A stretch of 6,434 nucleotides of DNA from Campylobacterota bacterium. Lineage in GTDB: Bacteria; Campylobacterota; Campylobacteria; Campylobacterales; Sulfurovaceae. The position numbers and the translations under genes are program-made. The notes under the pieces were generated by a model, which was not told the DNA's origin, made no database searches, and worked only from the letters and a program-made list of their open reading frames with translations. Positions 1 through 6,167 of the stretch are shown here, one piece after another. The DNA lies in NCBI GenBank assembly GCA_013153675.1, contig JAADEA010000101.1:1-6434 (forward strand), read 5' to 3'. Position 1 is the first letter of the stretch. Every line of letters begins with the position of its first letter.

Positions 1-5
1 TCTTT

Positions 6-2582
6 TTATTGAACATTTACAACAATTTCGCCATTTTTAGCATCAAAGATAACTTTATCTCCCTCTTTTACTTTTCCTTCTAAGATCATTTCAGCTAAAC
101 GATCTTCTACAATTTCAGCAATAGCTCTTTTTAGTGGTCTTGCTCCAAATACTGGATCAAATCCCGCTTCAGCAATTACCTCTTTAGCACTATCTGTTAA
201 CTCTATATCAATATCTCTCTCTTGTAATTTATTCTTAACATTTCTAAATAAAATATCAACAATTTGTTTAATTTGCTCTTTTCCAAGAGGATTAAAGATT
301 ACCACATCATCAAGTCTGTTGATAAACTCTGGTCTAAAATATTTTCTAAGCTCATCTTTTACAGCCTTTTCTCTATCCTCTGGATCTCTAAATTCCATAA
401 TCTTATCACTTGCAATGTTACTTGTTAAGATTATGATTGTATTTTTAAAATCAACTGTTACACCTTTATTATCAGTTAATCTTCCATCATCAAGCACTTG
501 TAAAAGAATATTAAATACATCTTTATGTGCCTTTTCAACCTCATCAAATAAAATTACACTATATGGTTTGCGTCTAACTGCTTCAGTTAATTGACCTCCC
601 TCTTCATATCCAACATATCCAGGAGCTGCACCAATTAATCTACTTACTGAGTGTTTTTCCATATATTCACTCATATCAAATCTAATTAATGCGCGCTCAG
701 TATCAAATAAAAATTTAGCTAAAGCTTTTGCAGTTTGAGTTTTACCAACTCCTGTTGGTCCAAGGAATAAGAAACTTCCAATTGGTCTATTTTGATCAGA
801 TAGACCAGCTTTATTTCTCTTAATTGCACGCGCAACTGCTTTAATTGCCTCATCTTGTCCAACTACTTCTTGTTTTAGATAATCTTCAATATGAAGAACT
901 TTTTCTCTTTCACTTTGCAACATCTTATTAACAGGAATTCCTGTCCAACGACTAACAATACTTGCTATCATCTCCTCATCAACTGCATTTTTAAGGAGAG
1001 TTCCCTCTTTTTGCATCTCTGCCCATTTTTTATTAAGCTCCTCAAGCTCTTTTTGAAGCTGTGGAAGCTCACCATACTCAATTCTTGCTGCCTCTTCAAA
1101 TCTTCCTTCTCTTTTTGCCAGCTCAGCTTCTCTTTTTTTCTCTTCAATTTTTTGTTTAATCTCAGCAATTTTATTAAATATCTCTTTCTCATGCTCAAAT
1201 TGAGCTTCAAGCTTTCTTTTCTTCTCTTCTAAATCAGCAAGTTTCTTCTCAAGCTCTTTAATTTTTTCTTCATTTTTAGGAGTAAGCTCCATTTTTAGCG
1301 CTTCTATTTCTACATGAATCTTTTGAATCTCTCTTTTTACTTTAGATAATTCAAATGGCTCAGATTCAATTTGCATTTTAAGCTCAGCTGCTGCCTCATC
1401 AATTAAGTCAATTGCCTTATCTGGCAAATATCTATCTGTAATATATCTTTGAGATAGCTTAACAGCAGCTACAAGCGCACTATCTAAAATTTGAACATTA
1501 TGGTGCGCTTCAAGTCTCTCTTTTATTCCTCTCATAATTTGAAGTGCCTCTTCTACTGAAGGCTCCTCAACTTTTACAGGTTGAAATCTTCTTTGAAGCG
1601 CTGCATCTTTTTCAAAATATTTTCTATATTCTTTCAAAGTTGTTGCACCAATTGTATGAAGCTCTCCACGTGCAAGCATTGGCTTTAGAATATTTGCAGC
1701 ATCCATGCTACCTTCGCTTGCCCCAGCTCCAACAATTGTGTGAATCTCATCGATAAATAAAATTATATTTCCATCTTTTTTAACCTCATCAACAACTGCT
1801 TTAAGTCTATCTTCAAACTCTCCTCTATATTTTGCTCCAGCAATCAATGCACTCATATCAAGCTGAATAACTCTCTTATTTTGCAAAGATAGAGGAACCT
1901 CTTTATTTACAATTCTTTGAGCTAATCCTTCAACAATTGCAGTCTTACCAACTCCTGGCTCCCCAAGTAAGATTGGGTTATTTTTTGTTTTTCTAATTAA
2001 AATTTGCATTACTCTTTGAATCTCTTCATCTCTTCCAATTACAGGATCAAGCTCTCCATTTTTTGCTTTTAGAGTTAAATCAACTCCATACTTCTCAAGT
2101 GCTTCAAGTTTTTCATCATCTGTTTGAGATTCAATTGTCTTTCCACCTCTTAACGCCTCAAGATTTTTCTTAAGCTCCATTAAATCAACATATTTTCCAA
2201 GCGTATCTTTAATAAATGGCTCATTTAAATTTGCTATAATCCAAGTATCAACTGATAGATATTTGTCTCCATTTGCAGCCATTTGCCCTTCTGCATTTTG
2301 CAAAGAGCGAACAAGTGCATGAGATAATTTAATATTCTCTTTTGTAATAGTAGATACACTTGGCAACTCTTTTGCTTTTGAAGCCACATCAAGCTCAATT
2401 GCTGCCTTATCAACTCCCATTTTATTTAAAACTTGATTTAATAAAGAACCACTATTTGTCAATAGTGCCCAAATCATATGGATTGGTTCAACTTCTGGGT
2501 TTTTATTATGTAGTGCTAATGATAATGCAGACTCTATTGTCTCAGTCATTTGATGTGTAAGTCTCTCTAAGATATTACTCAT
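6..2582 (-). CDS. clpB: ATP-dependent protein disaggregase ClpB (Hsp100)
   Basis: Complete 858-residue ClpB, the usual length for the family. With DnaK/DnaJ/GrpE it pulls polypeptides out of cytoplasmic aggregates by threading them through a hexameric AAA+ ring. Visible in order: Clp N-terminal domain (about 1-145); AAA-1 with Walker A GEPGVGKT (207-214), pore loop KYRGEFE (251-257), Walker B ILFIDE (274-279) and the arginine pair of RRF (331-333); a long charged coiled-coil middle domain (about 405-530) that separates ClpB from ClpA and ClpX; AAA-2 with Walker A GPTGVGKT (608-615), pore loop GYVGYEEGG (655-663), Walker B VILFDE (676-681) and sensor-2 GARPLKR (813-819). I see no ClpP-binding loop, so this is a disaggregase rather than a protease partner. 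The start at 2582 is chosen because [12 protein letters not shown] matches the family N-terminus and an AAGGAGG site lies 6 nt upstream. It is divergent from the barrel gene. All catalytic motifs are intact. Confidence 0.97.
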   Translation of the reverse strand: MSNILERLTHQMTETIESALSLALHNKNPEVEPIHMIWALLTNSGSLLNQVLNKMGVDKAAIELDVASKAKELPSVSTITKENIKLSHALVRSLQNAEGQMAANGDKYLSVDTWIIANLNEPFIKDTLGKYVDLMELKKNLEALRGGKTIESQTDDEKLEALEKYGVDLTLKAKNGELDPVIGRDEEIQRVMQILIRKTKNNPILLGEPGVGKTAIVEGLAQRIVNKEVPLSLQNKRVIQLDMSALIAGAKYRGEFEDRLKAVVDEVKKDGNIILFIDEIHTIVGAGASEGSMDAANILKPMLARGELHTIGATTLKEYRKYFEKDAALQRRFQPVKVEEPSVEEALQIMRGIKERLEAHHNVQILDSALVAAVKLSQRYITDRYLPDKAIDLIDEAAAELKMQIESEPFELSKVKREIQKIHVEIEALKMELTPKNEEKIKELEKKLADLEEKKRKLEAQFEHEKEIFNKIAEIKQKIEEKKREAELAKREGRFEEAARIEYGELPQLQKELEELNKKWAEMQKEGTLLKNAVDEEMIASIVSRWTGIPVNKMLQSEREKVLHIEDYLKQEVVGQDEAIKAVARAIKRNKAGLSDQNRPIGSFLFLGPTGVGKTQTAKALAKFLFDTERALIRFDMSEYMEKHSVSRLIGAAPGYVGYEEGGQLTEAVRRKPYSVILFDEVEKAHKDVFNILLQVLDDGRLTDNKGVTVDFKNTIIILTSNIASDKIMEFRDPEDREKAVKDELRKYFRPEFINRLDDVVIFNPLGKEQIKQIVDILFRNVKNKLQERDIDIELTDSAKEVIAEAGFDPVFGARPLKRAIAEIVEDRLAEMILEGKVKEGDKVIFDAKNGEIVVNVQ

Positions 2583-2588
2583 TCTTTT

Positions 2589-2595
2589 CCTCCTT
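2589..2595 (-). promoter_or_regulatory. Ribosome binding site that fixes the clpB start
   Basis: Read on the minus strand this is AAGGAGG, a near-perfect Shine-Dalgarno sequence 6 nt before the ATG at 2582. It decides against an in-frame ATG 39 nt further upstream (2621), which would add a lysine/arginine-rich 13-residue leader absent from ClpB proteins. That extension would be the leader region itself read through. Confidence 0.9.
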
Positions 2596-2628
2596 AATTT
2601 TTCTTGGCAAAACTTTAACATAATTTTT

Positions 2629-2635
2629 ATCTATA
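2629..2635 (-). promoter_or_regulatory. Possible -10 element for clpB
   Basis: On the minus strand TATAGAT lies about 47 nt before the clpB ATG. It is the best -10-like hexamer I can place in the leader, but no good -35 sits 16-18 nt upstream of it. Epsilonproteobacterial promoters often lack a -35, so this is weak support only. The element touches one arm of the inverted repeat at 2634-2659, which would suit repression there. Confidence 0.3.
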
Positions 2636-2659
2636 AATTGCTAATTGAGTTGCAATTTA
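2634..2659. promoter_or_regulatory. 8-bp perfect inverted repeat, candidate operator upstream of clpB
   Basis: The arms TAAATTGC (2634-2641) and GCAATTTA (2652-2659) are perfectly complementary across a 10-nt spacer. Centre-to-centre spacing is 18 bp, which suits a dimeric DNA-binding protein better than an RNA hairpin, and no T-run follows to make a terminator. It overlaps the likely clpB promoter. I compared it with CIRCE (HrcA) and HAIR (HspR) consensus sequences. The ATTGAGT stretch resembles one HAIR half-site, but the second half is missing. The role is inferred from symmetry and position only. Confidence 0.35.
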
Positions 2660-2671
2660 AAAAATTTTTTA
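2658..2671. other. A6T6 palindrome (probable bent DNA)
   Basis: Six A followed by six T, flanked by T and A, makes a 14-bp palindrome in the middle of the clpB/barrel divergent region. A-tract/T-tract runs of this kind are known to be intrinsically curved and can act as UP-like elements for RNA polymerase. Placement between two divergent promoters is consistent with this, but AT-rich intergenic DNA makes such runs fairly common. Confidence 0.35.
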
Positions 2672-2694
2672 TCTAATGTGAAAAAATCTTTCAT

Positions 2695-2710
2695 ATTAAT
2701 GACTATTAAT
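2695..2710. promoter_or_regulatory. ATTAAT-GACT-ATTAAT repeat over the -35 region
   Basis: Two copies of the self-complementary hexamer ATTAAT are separated by GACT, giving a 10-bp repeat period, one helical turn. The element covers the place where the -35 of the rightward promoter should be. That arrangement would allow a repressor or activator to act on the barrel/dedA operon. It matches no operator I can name, and the base composition raises the odds of chance symmetry. Confidence 0.25.
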
Positions 2711-2726
2711 CCTTTTATGCTATACT
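2699..2726 (+). promoter_or_regulatory. Predicted extended -10 promoter of the barrel/dedA operon
   Basis: A TATACT -10 hexamer at 2721-2726 is preceded by TG at 2718-2719, giving the extended form TGCTATACT. A weak -35-like ATGACT (2699-2704) lies 16 nt upstream, matching TTGACA at four of six positions. Transcription would begin near 2733 and leave a leader of under 20 nt before the AAAGGAG ribosome site at 2739-2745. It is the strongest promoter-like sequence in the window and suits a housekeeping sigma-70 factor. Confidence 0.7.
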
Positions 2727-2750
2727 ATTTATCAATATAAAGGAGCTAAA

Positions 2751-3275
2751 ATGTCAAAAAGAACTCTATTAGCCATATTATCTACTCTATACGTAATGGG
2801 CGCTGACTACAATCTTTATGATAACTCTCTTTATTTAATGGGAGGATTTACATTTAATTCAGCAAAAACATATTTAGAAAATAGCTCTAATATTGGAATT
2901 AGGCTTAATCAAAACGCACTATCTCACAATTTTATAGGCTTTGATGCATATCAAATCTCATTTGATTATACAAATGAAAATAGATACATTAATGGTCCAA
3001 CCACATCTATCTTTAGAGCAAGTGGAAATTTATTATGGTATTTTAGCAGTAGTTGTAGTCTTACCCCATTTATATTAGCAGGTGGAGGATTTGAGTATCA
3101 CTCTACATCTATAAAAGATAGCTCAAGTTCTCTATTTTTAAATGGAGGTGGTGGTTTTGAGTATCAAATTAGAAGTGATCTATCATTTGTTACAGAGGCA
3201 AAAGTAATATATAAAGGAGATAATAAAAACTCTCTCCTTACAAATATTGGAATTAAATACAGTTTTGGGAATTAG
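2751..3275 (+). CDS. Small outer-membrane beta-barrel protein (OmpA N-terminal-domain type)
   Basis: A 174-residue envelope protein whose exact function I do not recognise. Residues 1-18 look like a signal peptide (MSKRT basic start, hydrophobic LLAILSTLYVMG, cleavage probably after Ala18). The rest alternates polar and hydrophobic residues in about eight strands (roughly 25-34, 46-50, 62-74, 84-97, 103-116, 127-139, 143-154, 161-173) joined by Ser/Asn-rich loops, consistent with an eight-stranded barrel. GGGFEY occurs twice (111-116 and 133-138), as expected of neighbouring hairpin strands. The C-terminus IGIKYSFGN resembles a final barrel strand but does not end in phenylalanine. The sequence resembles the barrel half of epsilonproteobacterial OmpA-family proteins, but there is no periplasmic peptidoglycan-binding OmpA domain. 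The ATG has AAAGGAG 5 nt upstream, and the gene leads a two-gene unit with dedA. The barrel fold is likely; a pore or structural role is only inferred. Confidence 0.8.
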   Translation: MSKRTLLAILSTLYVMGADYNLYDNSLYLMGGFTFNSAKTYLENSSNIGIRLNQNALSHNFIGFDAYQISFDYTNENRYINGPTTSIFRASGNLLWYFSSSCSLTPFILAGGGFEYHSTSIKDSSSSLFLNGGGGFEYQIRSDLSFVTEAKVIYKGDNKNSLLTNIGIKYSFGN

Positions 3276-3277
3276 TA

Positions 3278-3736
3278 ATGTTAGATACATTAACTACATA
3301 TGGATATATAATTTTAGCTTTTTACTCTTTTGGAGGAGGAATGGCAGCTTTAATTGGTGCTGCCATATTATCTTCTATGGGTAAAATGGACATAAATTTA
3401 TCCATCCTTATTGCCTCTATATCTAACTTTATAGGAGATAATTTCCTATTTTTATTAACTAAATATAATAGAAAAGAGATTGGCAAATATCTAAAAAAGC
3501 ATAGAAGAAAAATTGCTTATAGCACAATTTTAATGAGAAAGTATGGATGGGCTACTATATTTATAAAAAAATATATATATGGAGTAAAAACTCTTATTCC
3601 AATTGTAATGGCACTTAGCAGATATGATTTTAAAAAATTTGTAATATTAAACTTCTTTGCTTCTATTTTATGGGGAGTAGTAGTTGGATATTTAAGCTAC
3701 TTTTTTGCAGATATTGCAAAAAAATTTATAAGCTAA
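3278..3736 (+). CDS. DedA/VTT-family inner-membrane protein
   Basis: A 152-residue integral membrane protein of the DedA (SNARE-associated, VTT) superfamily. Characterised members are linked to undecaprenyl-phosphate or phospholipid translocation and envelope homeostasis. Family marks are a glycine-rich hydrophobic N-terminal segment (about 8-33), a second segment (about 41-61) containing IGDNF with Asp54, and a C-terminal segment KYIYGVKTLIPIVMALSRYDF followed by NFFASILWGVVVGY (99-138), corresponding to the DedA signature region. It is shorter than typical DedA proteins of about 200 residues. Where the usual signature has two arginines (GRF...VRT), this protein has Lys98 and Lys104, and I see no obvious counterpart of the N-terminal conserved Glu. 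The ATG is 2 nt after the barrel stop, with only a modest GGGA site 7 nt upstream inside that gene, so translation is probably coupled. The substrate is unknown. Confidence 0.82.
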   Translation: MLDTLTTYGYIILAFYSFGGGMAALIGAAILSSMGKMDINLSILIASISNFIGDNFLFLLTKYNRKEIGKYLKKHRRKIAYSTILMRKYGWATIFIKKYIYGVKTLIPIVMALSRYDFKKFVILNFFASILWGVVVGYLSYFFADIAKKFIS

Positions 3737-3754
3737 GAGTTAACCTCTTAGCTT
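3730..3754. terminator. Convergent-junction hairpin terminator carrying both stop codons
   Basis: A perfect 10-bp stem (AAGCTAAGAG at 3730-3739 with CTCTTAGCTT at 3745-3754) closes a 5-nt loop, TTAAC. For leftward transcripts the stem is followed after 5 nt by seven consecutive U (complement of 3718-3724), a good intrinsic terminator for the aminotransferase operon. For rightward transcripts only three T at the stem end are followed by mixed sequence, so termination of dedA would be weaker. The dedA stop (3734-3736) is inside the left arm. The aminotransferase stop (3742-3740) starts in the loop and ends at its edge with the arm. Confidence 0.75.
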
Positions 3755-4912
3755 TGAGACATATTTAGATATTCTTCTAATACCCTCTCTTATTGTAACA
3801 ATATCAGTGGCAAATGAAAATCTAAAATACCCTTCACTTCCAAAAGCTACTCCAGGAACCACTGCTACCCCATAATTGGATAGAAGTTCTCTTGAAAAGG
3901 TCATTGAATCAACTCCCAAATCTTTAATATTTACAAAAAGATAAAATGCTCCTTCTGGCTTTCTTACACTAATACCATCAATTAGATTAAATAGCTCTAC
4001 TGCCTCTTCCATTCTACTCTCAAAAGCTCTTCTCATCTTCTCAATATCTTCATCTACTTCACCATTTAAAGCAACAATTGCAGCCTTTTGAGTAATAGAG
4101 TTAATATTAGATGTGCTTTGAGATTGCAAAGAGTTCATAGCTTTAATAAGTTCATTATCCACAGAAGCTAAATATCCAAATCTCCACCCTGTCATTGCCA
4201 CTGATTTACTAAGTCCATTAATAGTAATAGTTCTTTGATATAAATCTTCACTTACAGCAGCTGTAGATATAAACTCATTTCCATTATATATTAACTTTTC
4301 ATACATCTCATCACTTGCTACTAAAACATCACTTCCCTTTAATACCTCTCCAAGAGCCATTAATTCATCTTTTGTATATAAAGAGCCAGTAGGATTTGAA
4401 GGGGATGTTAAAATAAGTAATTTTGTCTTTGGTGTAATTGCAGCTTCTAACTGAGCAGGAGTAATTTTAAAACCACTTCTCTCATCTGTTTCAATAATAA
4501 CTGCTTTTCCCCCTGCATAATTTACAAGCTCAGGATATGTAACCCAATATGGAGATGGAATAATAACCTCATCTCCCTCATCGATTAGTGCTTGAGTTAA
4601 GTTAAATAGAGATTGTTTAGCACCATTGCTCACAATAATATTATTTGGAGAATATTCTAAATTATTTTCTCTTTTTAATTTATTCGCAATTGCCTCTCTT
4701 AACTCTGGAATTCCCGCAACTTGCGTATAGTGAGTAAAACCACTATTAATTGCATCAATTGCTGCATCTTTTATCTTTTGAGGAGTATCAAAATCTGGCT
4801 CTCCTGCTGAAAAACTTAAAACATCCCTTCCTTGCGCTTTTAGCTCTTTTGCTAAAGCTGTAATCTCCATCGTCATAGAGGGAGATAGCGATCTTATTCT
4901 GCGAGATAACAT
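3740..4912 (-). CDS. aspB: Class I pyridoxal-phosphate aminotransferase (aspartate aminotransferase, Ib type)
   Basis: Complete 390-residue fold-type I enzyme transferring the amino group of aspartate to 2-oxoglutarate, giving oxaloacetate and glutamate. Visible motifs: SAGEPDF (35-41) at the substrate entrance; NGAKQ (96-100), which holds the PLP phosphate; PYWVTYP (121-127); SPSNPTG (170-176) with the PLP-contacting Asn173; SDEMYE (200-205) with Asp201 pairing with the pyridine nitrogen; LSKSVAMTGWRFGY (234-247) with Lys236 as the Schiff-base lysine; and Arg364 in GYFRFSFA for the substrate carboxylate. The N-terminal SRRI...SPSMTMEI matches the Thermus/Bacillus-like Ib subgroup rather than E. 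coli AspC. Some Ib members also act on prephenate, and sequence alone does not exclude this. It lies 25 nt downstream of hisS on the same strand, with AAAGGGA 5 nt before the ATG, so it is probably the last gene of the operon. The symbol follows Campylobacter usage. Confidence 0.93.
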   Translation of the reverse strand: MLSRRIRSLSPSMTMEITALAKELKAQGRDVLSFSAGEPDFDTPQKIKDAAIDAINSGFTHYTQVAGIPELREAIANKLKRENNLEYSPNNIIVSNGAKQSLFNLTQALIDEGDEVIIPSPYWVTYPELVNYAGGKAVIIETDERSGFKITPAQLEAAITPKTKLLILTSPSNPTGSLYTKDELMALGEVLKGSDVLVASDEMYEKLIYNGNEFISTAAVSEDLYQRTITINGLSKSVAMTGWRFGYLASVDNELIKAMNSLQSQSTSNINSITQKAAIVALNGEVDEDIEKMRRAFESRMEEAVELFNLIDGISVRKPEGAFYLFVNIKDLGVDSMTFSRELLSNYGVAVVPGVAFGSEGYFRFSFATDIVTIREGIRRISKYVSKLRG

Positions 4913-4937
4913 TGAAATCCCTTTCTTTTTTTAATGA

Positions 4938-6167
4938 TTATAACTTAGCATTAATTAAGCTCTCTATTAAAATCTCTTCTTGGGTTGAATCTTCTAAATT
5001 CTTTTGTAAAATTTTGCCACTTTTTAATTCATCTTCTCCAAGTATAAGAGCATATTTAAAATTTCCTCTATTTGCACTCTTTAGATGAGCTTTAATAGAT
5101 TTTGGCTCATACTCTACATAAGCTAAATCTCTCTTTCTAATATTAGAAGCTATTTTTAATAATATTTTGATGCCATCTTCTACCATAGATCCTAAATAAT
5201 AACCACTTAATTTATCTTTTGATAACTCTATTAATTCCATTAATCTCTCTATACCAACAGCAAATCCAACTGCTGGAGTGCTTTTCCCTCCTAAAAACTC
5301 TACTAACCTATCATATCTTCCACCACCAATAATAGCACTTTGAGCTCCAAGCTTATTAGTTACAAACTCAAAAGCACTTTTTGTATAATAATCAAGCCCT
5401 CTTACTAATTTAGAATCATATTCAAACTCTATATTTGCATCTTTTAAAAGTTCCATTAACTCTTCTATATCACTTCTACAACTTTCGCACAAATTATCTT
5501 TTAATAAAGGAGCATCTTTTAATATCTCTTGGCAAGAGCTATTTTTACAATCTAATACTCTAATAGGATTTGTATCTATTCTTCTTTGGCAATCTTCACA
5601 AAGATTATCTCTCTTTCCTTCTAAAAAAGTAACTAAATCTTCTCTATAATTTGGCATACAACTACTACATCCAAGAGAGTTGATCTTTAATTTAAAATCT
5701 AAATTAAAACTCTTTAAAATATTATATGCCATCTCTATAATTGAGAAATCTTCATATACACTATCAAATCCAAAACTCTCTACGCCAAATTGATGAAACT
5801 CTCTAAATCTTCCTTTTTGTGGTCTTTCATATCTAAACATAGGTCCAAAATAGTAATATCTCCCCTTAAAATTTGGTTGTTTATCAAATTTTTTTTGAAT
5901 AATAGCCCTAACTACTCCAGCTGTTCCTTCTGGTCTTAAAGAGACATCATTTCCACCTTTATCTATAAACCTATACATCTCTTTTCCAACAATATCACTA
6001 CTTTCACCCACGCTTCTTATAAAAAGAGAGCTCTCTTCTAAAATTGGCGTCTCTATATATTTAAAACTATACCTCTTTACAATATCTCTCATTGTATCTA
6101 TAATATATTCAAACTTCTCTCCTTCGCTTTCAATTAAATCTTTCATACCTCTTAAAGATTTAACCAT
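4938..6167 (-). CDS. hisS: Histidyl-tRNA synthetase (class II)
   Basis: Complete 409-residue cytoplasmic enzyme that attaches histidine to tRNA-His; length is normal. Class II motif 2 is FRYERPQKGRFREFHQFG (111-128). The histidine-specific loop GLDYYT lies at 257-262, GGGRYD at 281-286, and motif 3 at 299-309 (GIERL with Arg308). The C-terminal anticodon-binding domain runs from about 325. Between motif 2 and GLDYYT there are four cysteine pairs: C167/C170, C190/C193, C207/C212 and C227/C230. Many HisRS enzymes lack these, but I recall similar pairs in several other bacterial groups; a zinc-binding role is plausible but inferred. The ATG at 6167 is chosen over an in-frame TTG one codon earlier because AAGGAG (6178-6173) lies 5 nt from the ATG and only 2 nt from the TTG. 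The start overlaps the end of tmk by 8 nt, so the two genes are probably coupled. Confidence 0.96.
   Translation of the reverse strand: MVKSLRGMKDLIESEGEKFEYIIDTMRDIVKRYSFKYIETPILEESSLFIRSVGESSDIVGKEMYRFIDKGGNDVSLRPEGTAGVVRAIIQKKFDKQPNFKGRYYYFGPMFRYERPQKGRFREFHQFGVESFGFDSVYEDFSIIEMAYNILKSFNLDFKLKINSLGCSSCMPNYREDLVTFLEGKRDNLCEDCQRRIDTNPIRVLDCKNSSCQEILKDAPLLKDNLCESCRSDIEELMELLKDANIEFEYDSKLVRGLDYYTKSAFEFVTNKLGAQSAIIGGGRYDRLVEFLGGKSTPAVGFAVGIERLMELIELSKDKLSGYYLGSMVEDGIKILLKIASNIRKRDLAYVEYEPKSIKAHLKSANRGNFKYALILGEDELKSGKILQKNLEDSTQEEILIESLINAKL

Noticed and set aside
891..1232. Open frames on the plus strand inside clpB (for example 319-594, 891-1232, 1544-1756, 2360-2560) and a second minus-strand frame at 968-1210
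   Set aside because: They are antisense or alternate-frame shadows of the clpB coding sequence, with low-complexity composition from the coiled-coil region and no ribosome sites or family resemblance.
2583..2621. N-terminal extension of ClpB from an upstream in-frame ATG at 2621
   Set aside because: It would translate through the strong AAGGAGG site, adds residues not seen in ClpB proteins, and has no good ribosome site of its own.
2629..2671. CIRCE or HAIR heat-shock operator upstream of clpB
   Set aside because: Only fragments such as ATTGAGT and GAGTTGCAA resemble half-sites. The partner half at the required spacing is absent on both strands.
3081..3164. Tandem repeat in the barrel gene (two GGGFEY-coding segments 66 nt apart)
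   Set aside because: The flanking DNA is not repeated, so this reflects similar adjacent beta strands rather than a duplication.
4913..4937. Terminator or promoter between hisS and the aminotransferase gene
   Set aside because: The 25-nt gap holds only an A-rich stretch and the AAAGGGA ribosome site; there is no stem and no room for a promoter with a leader.
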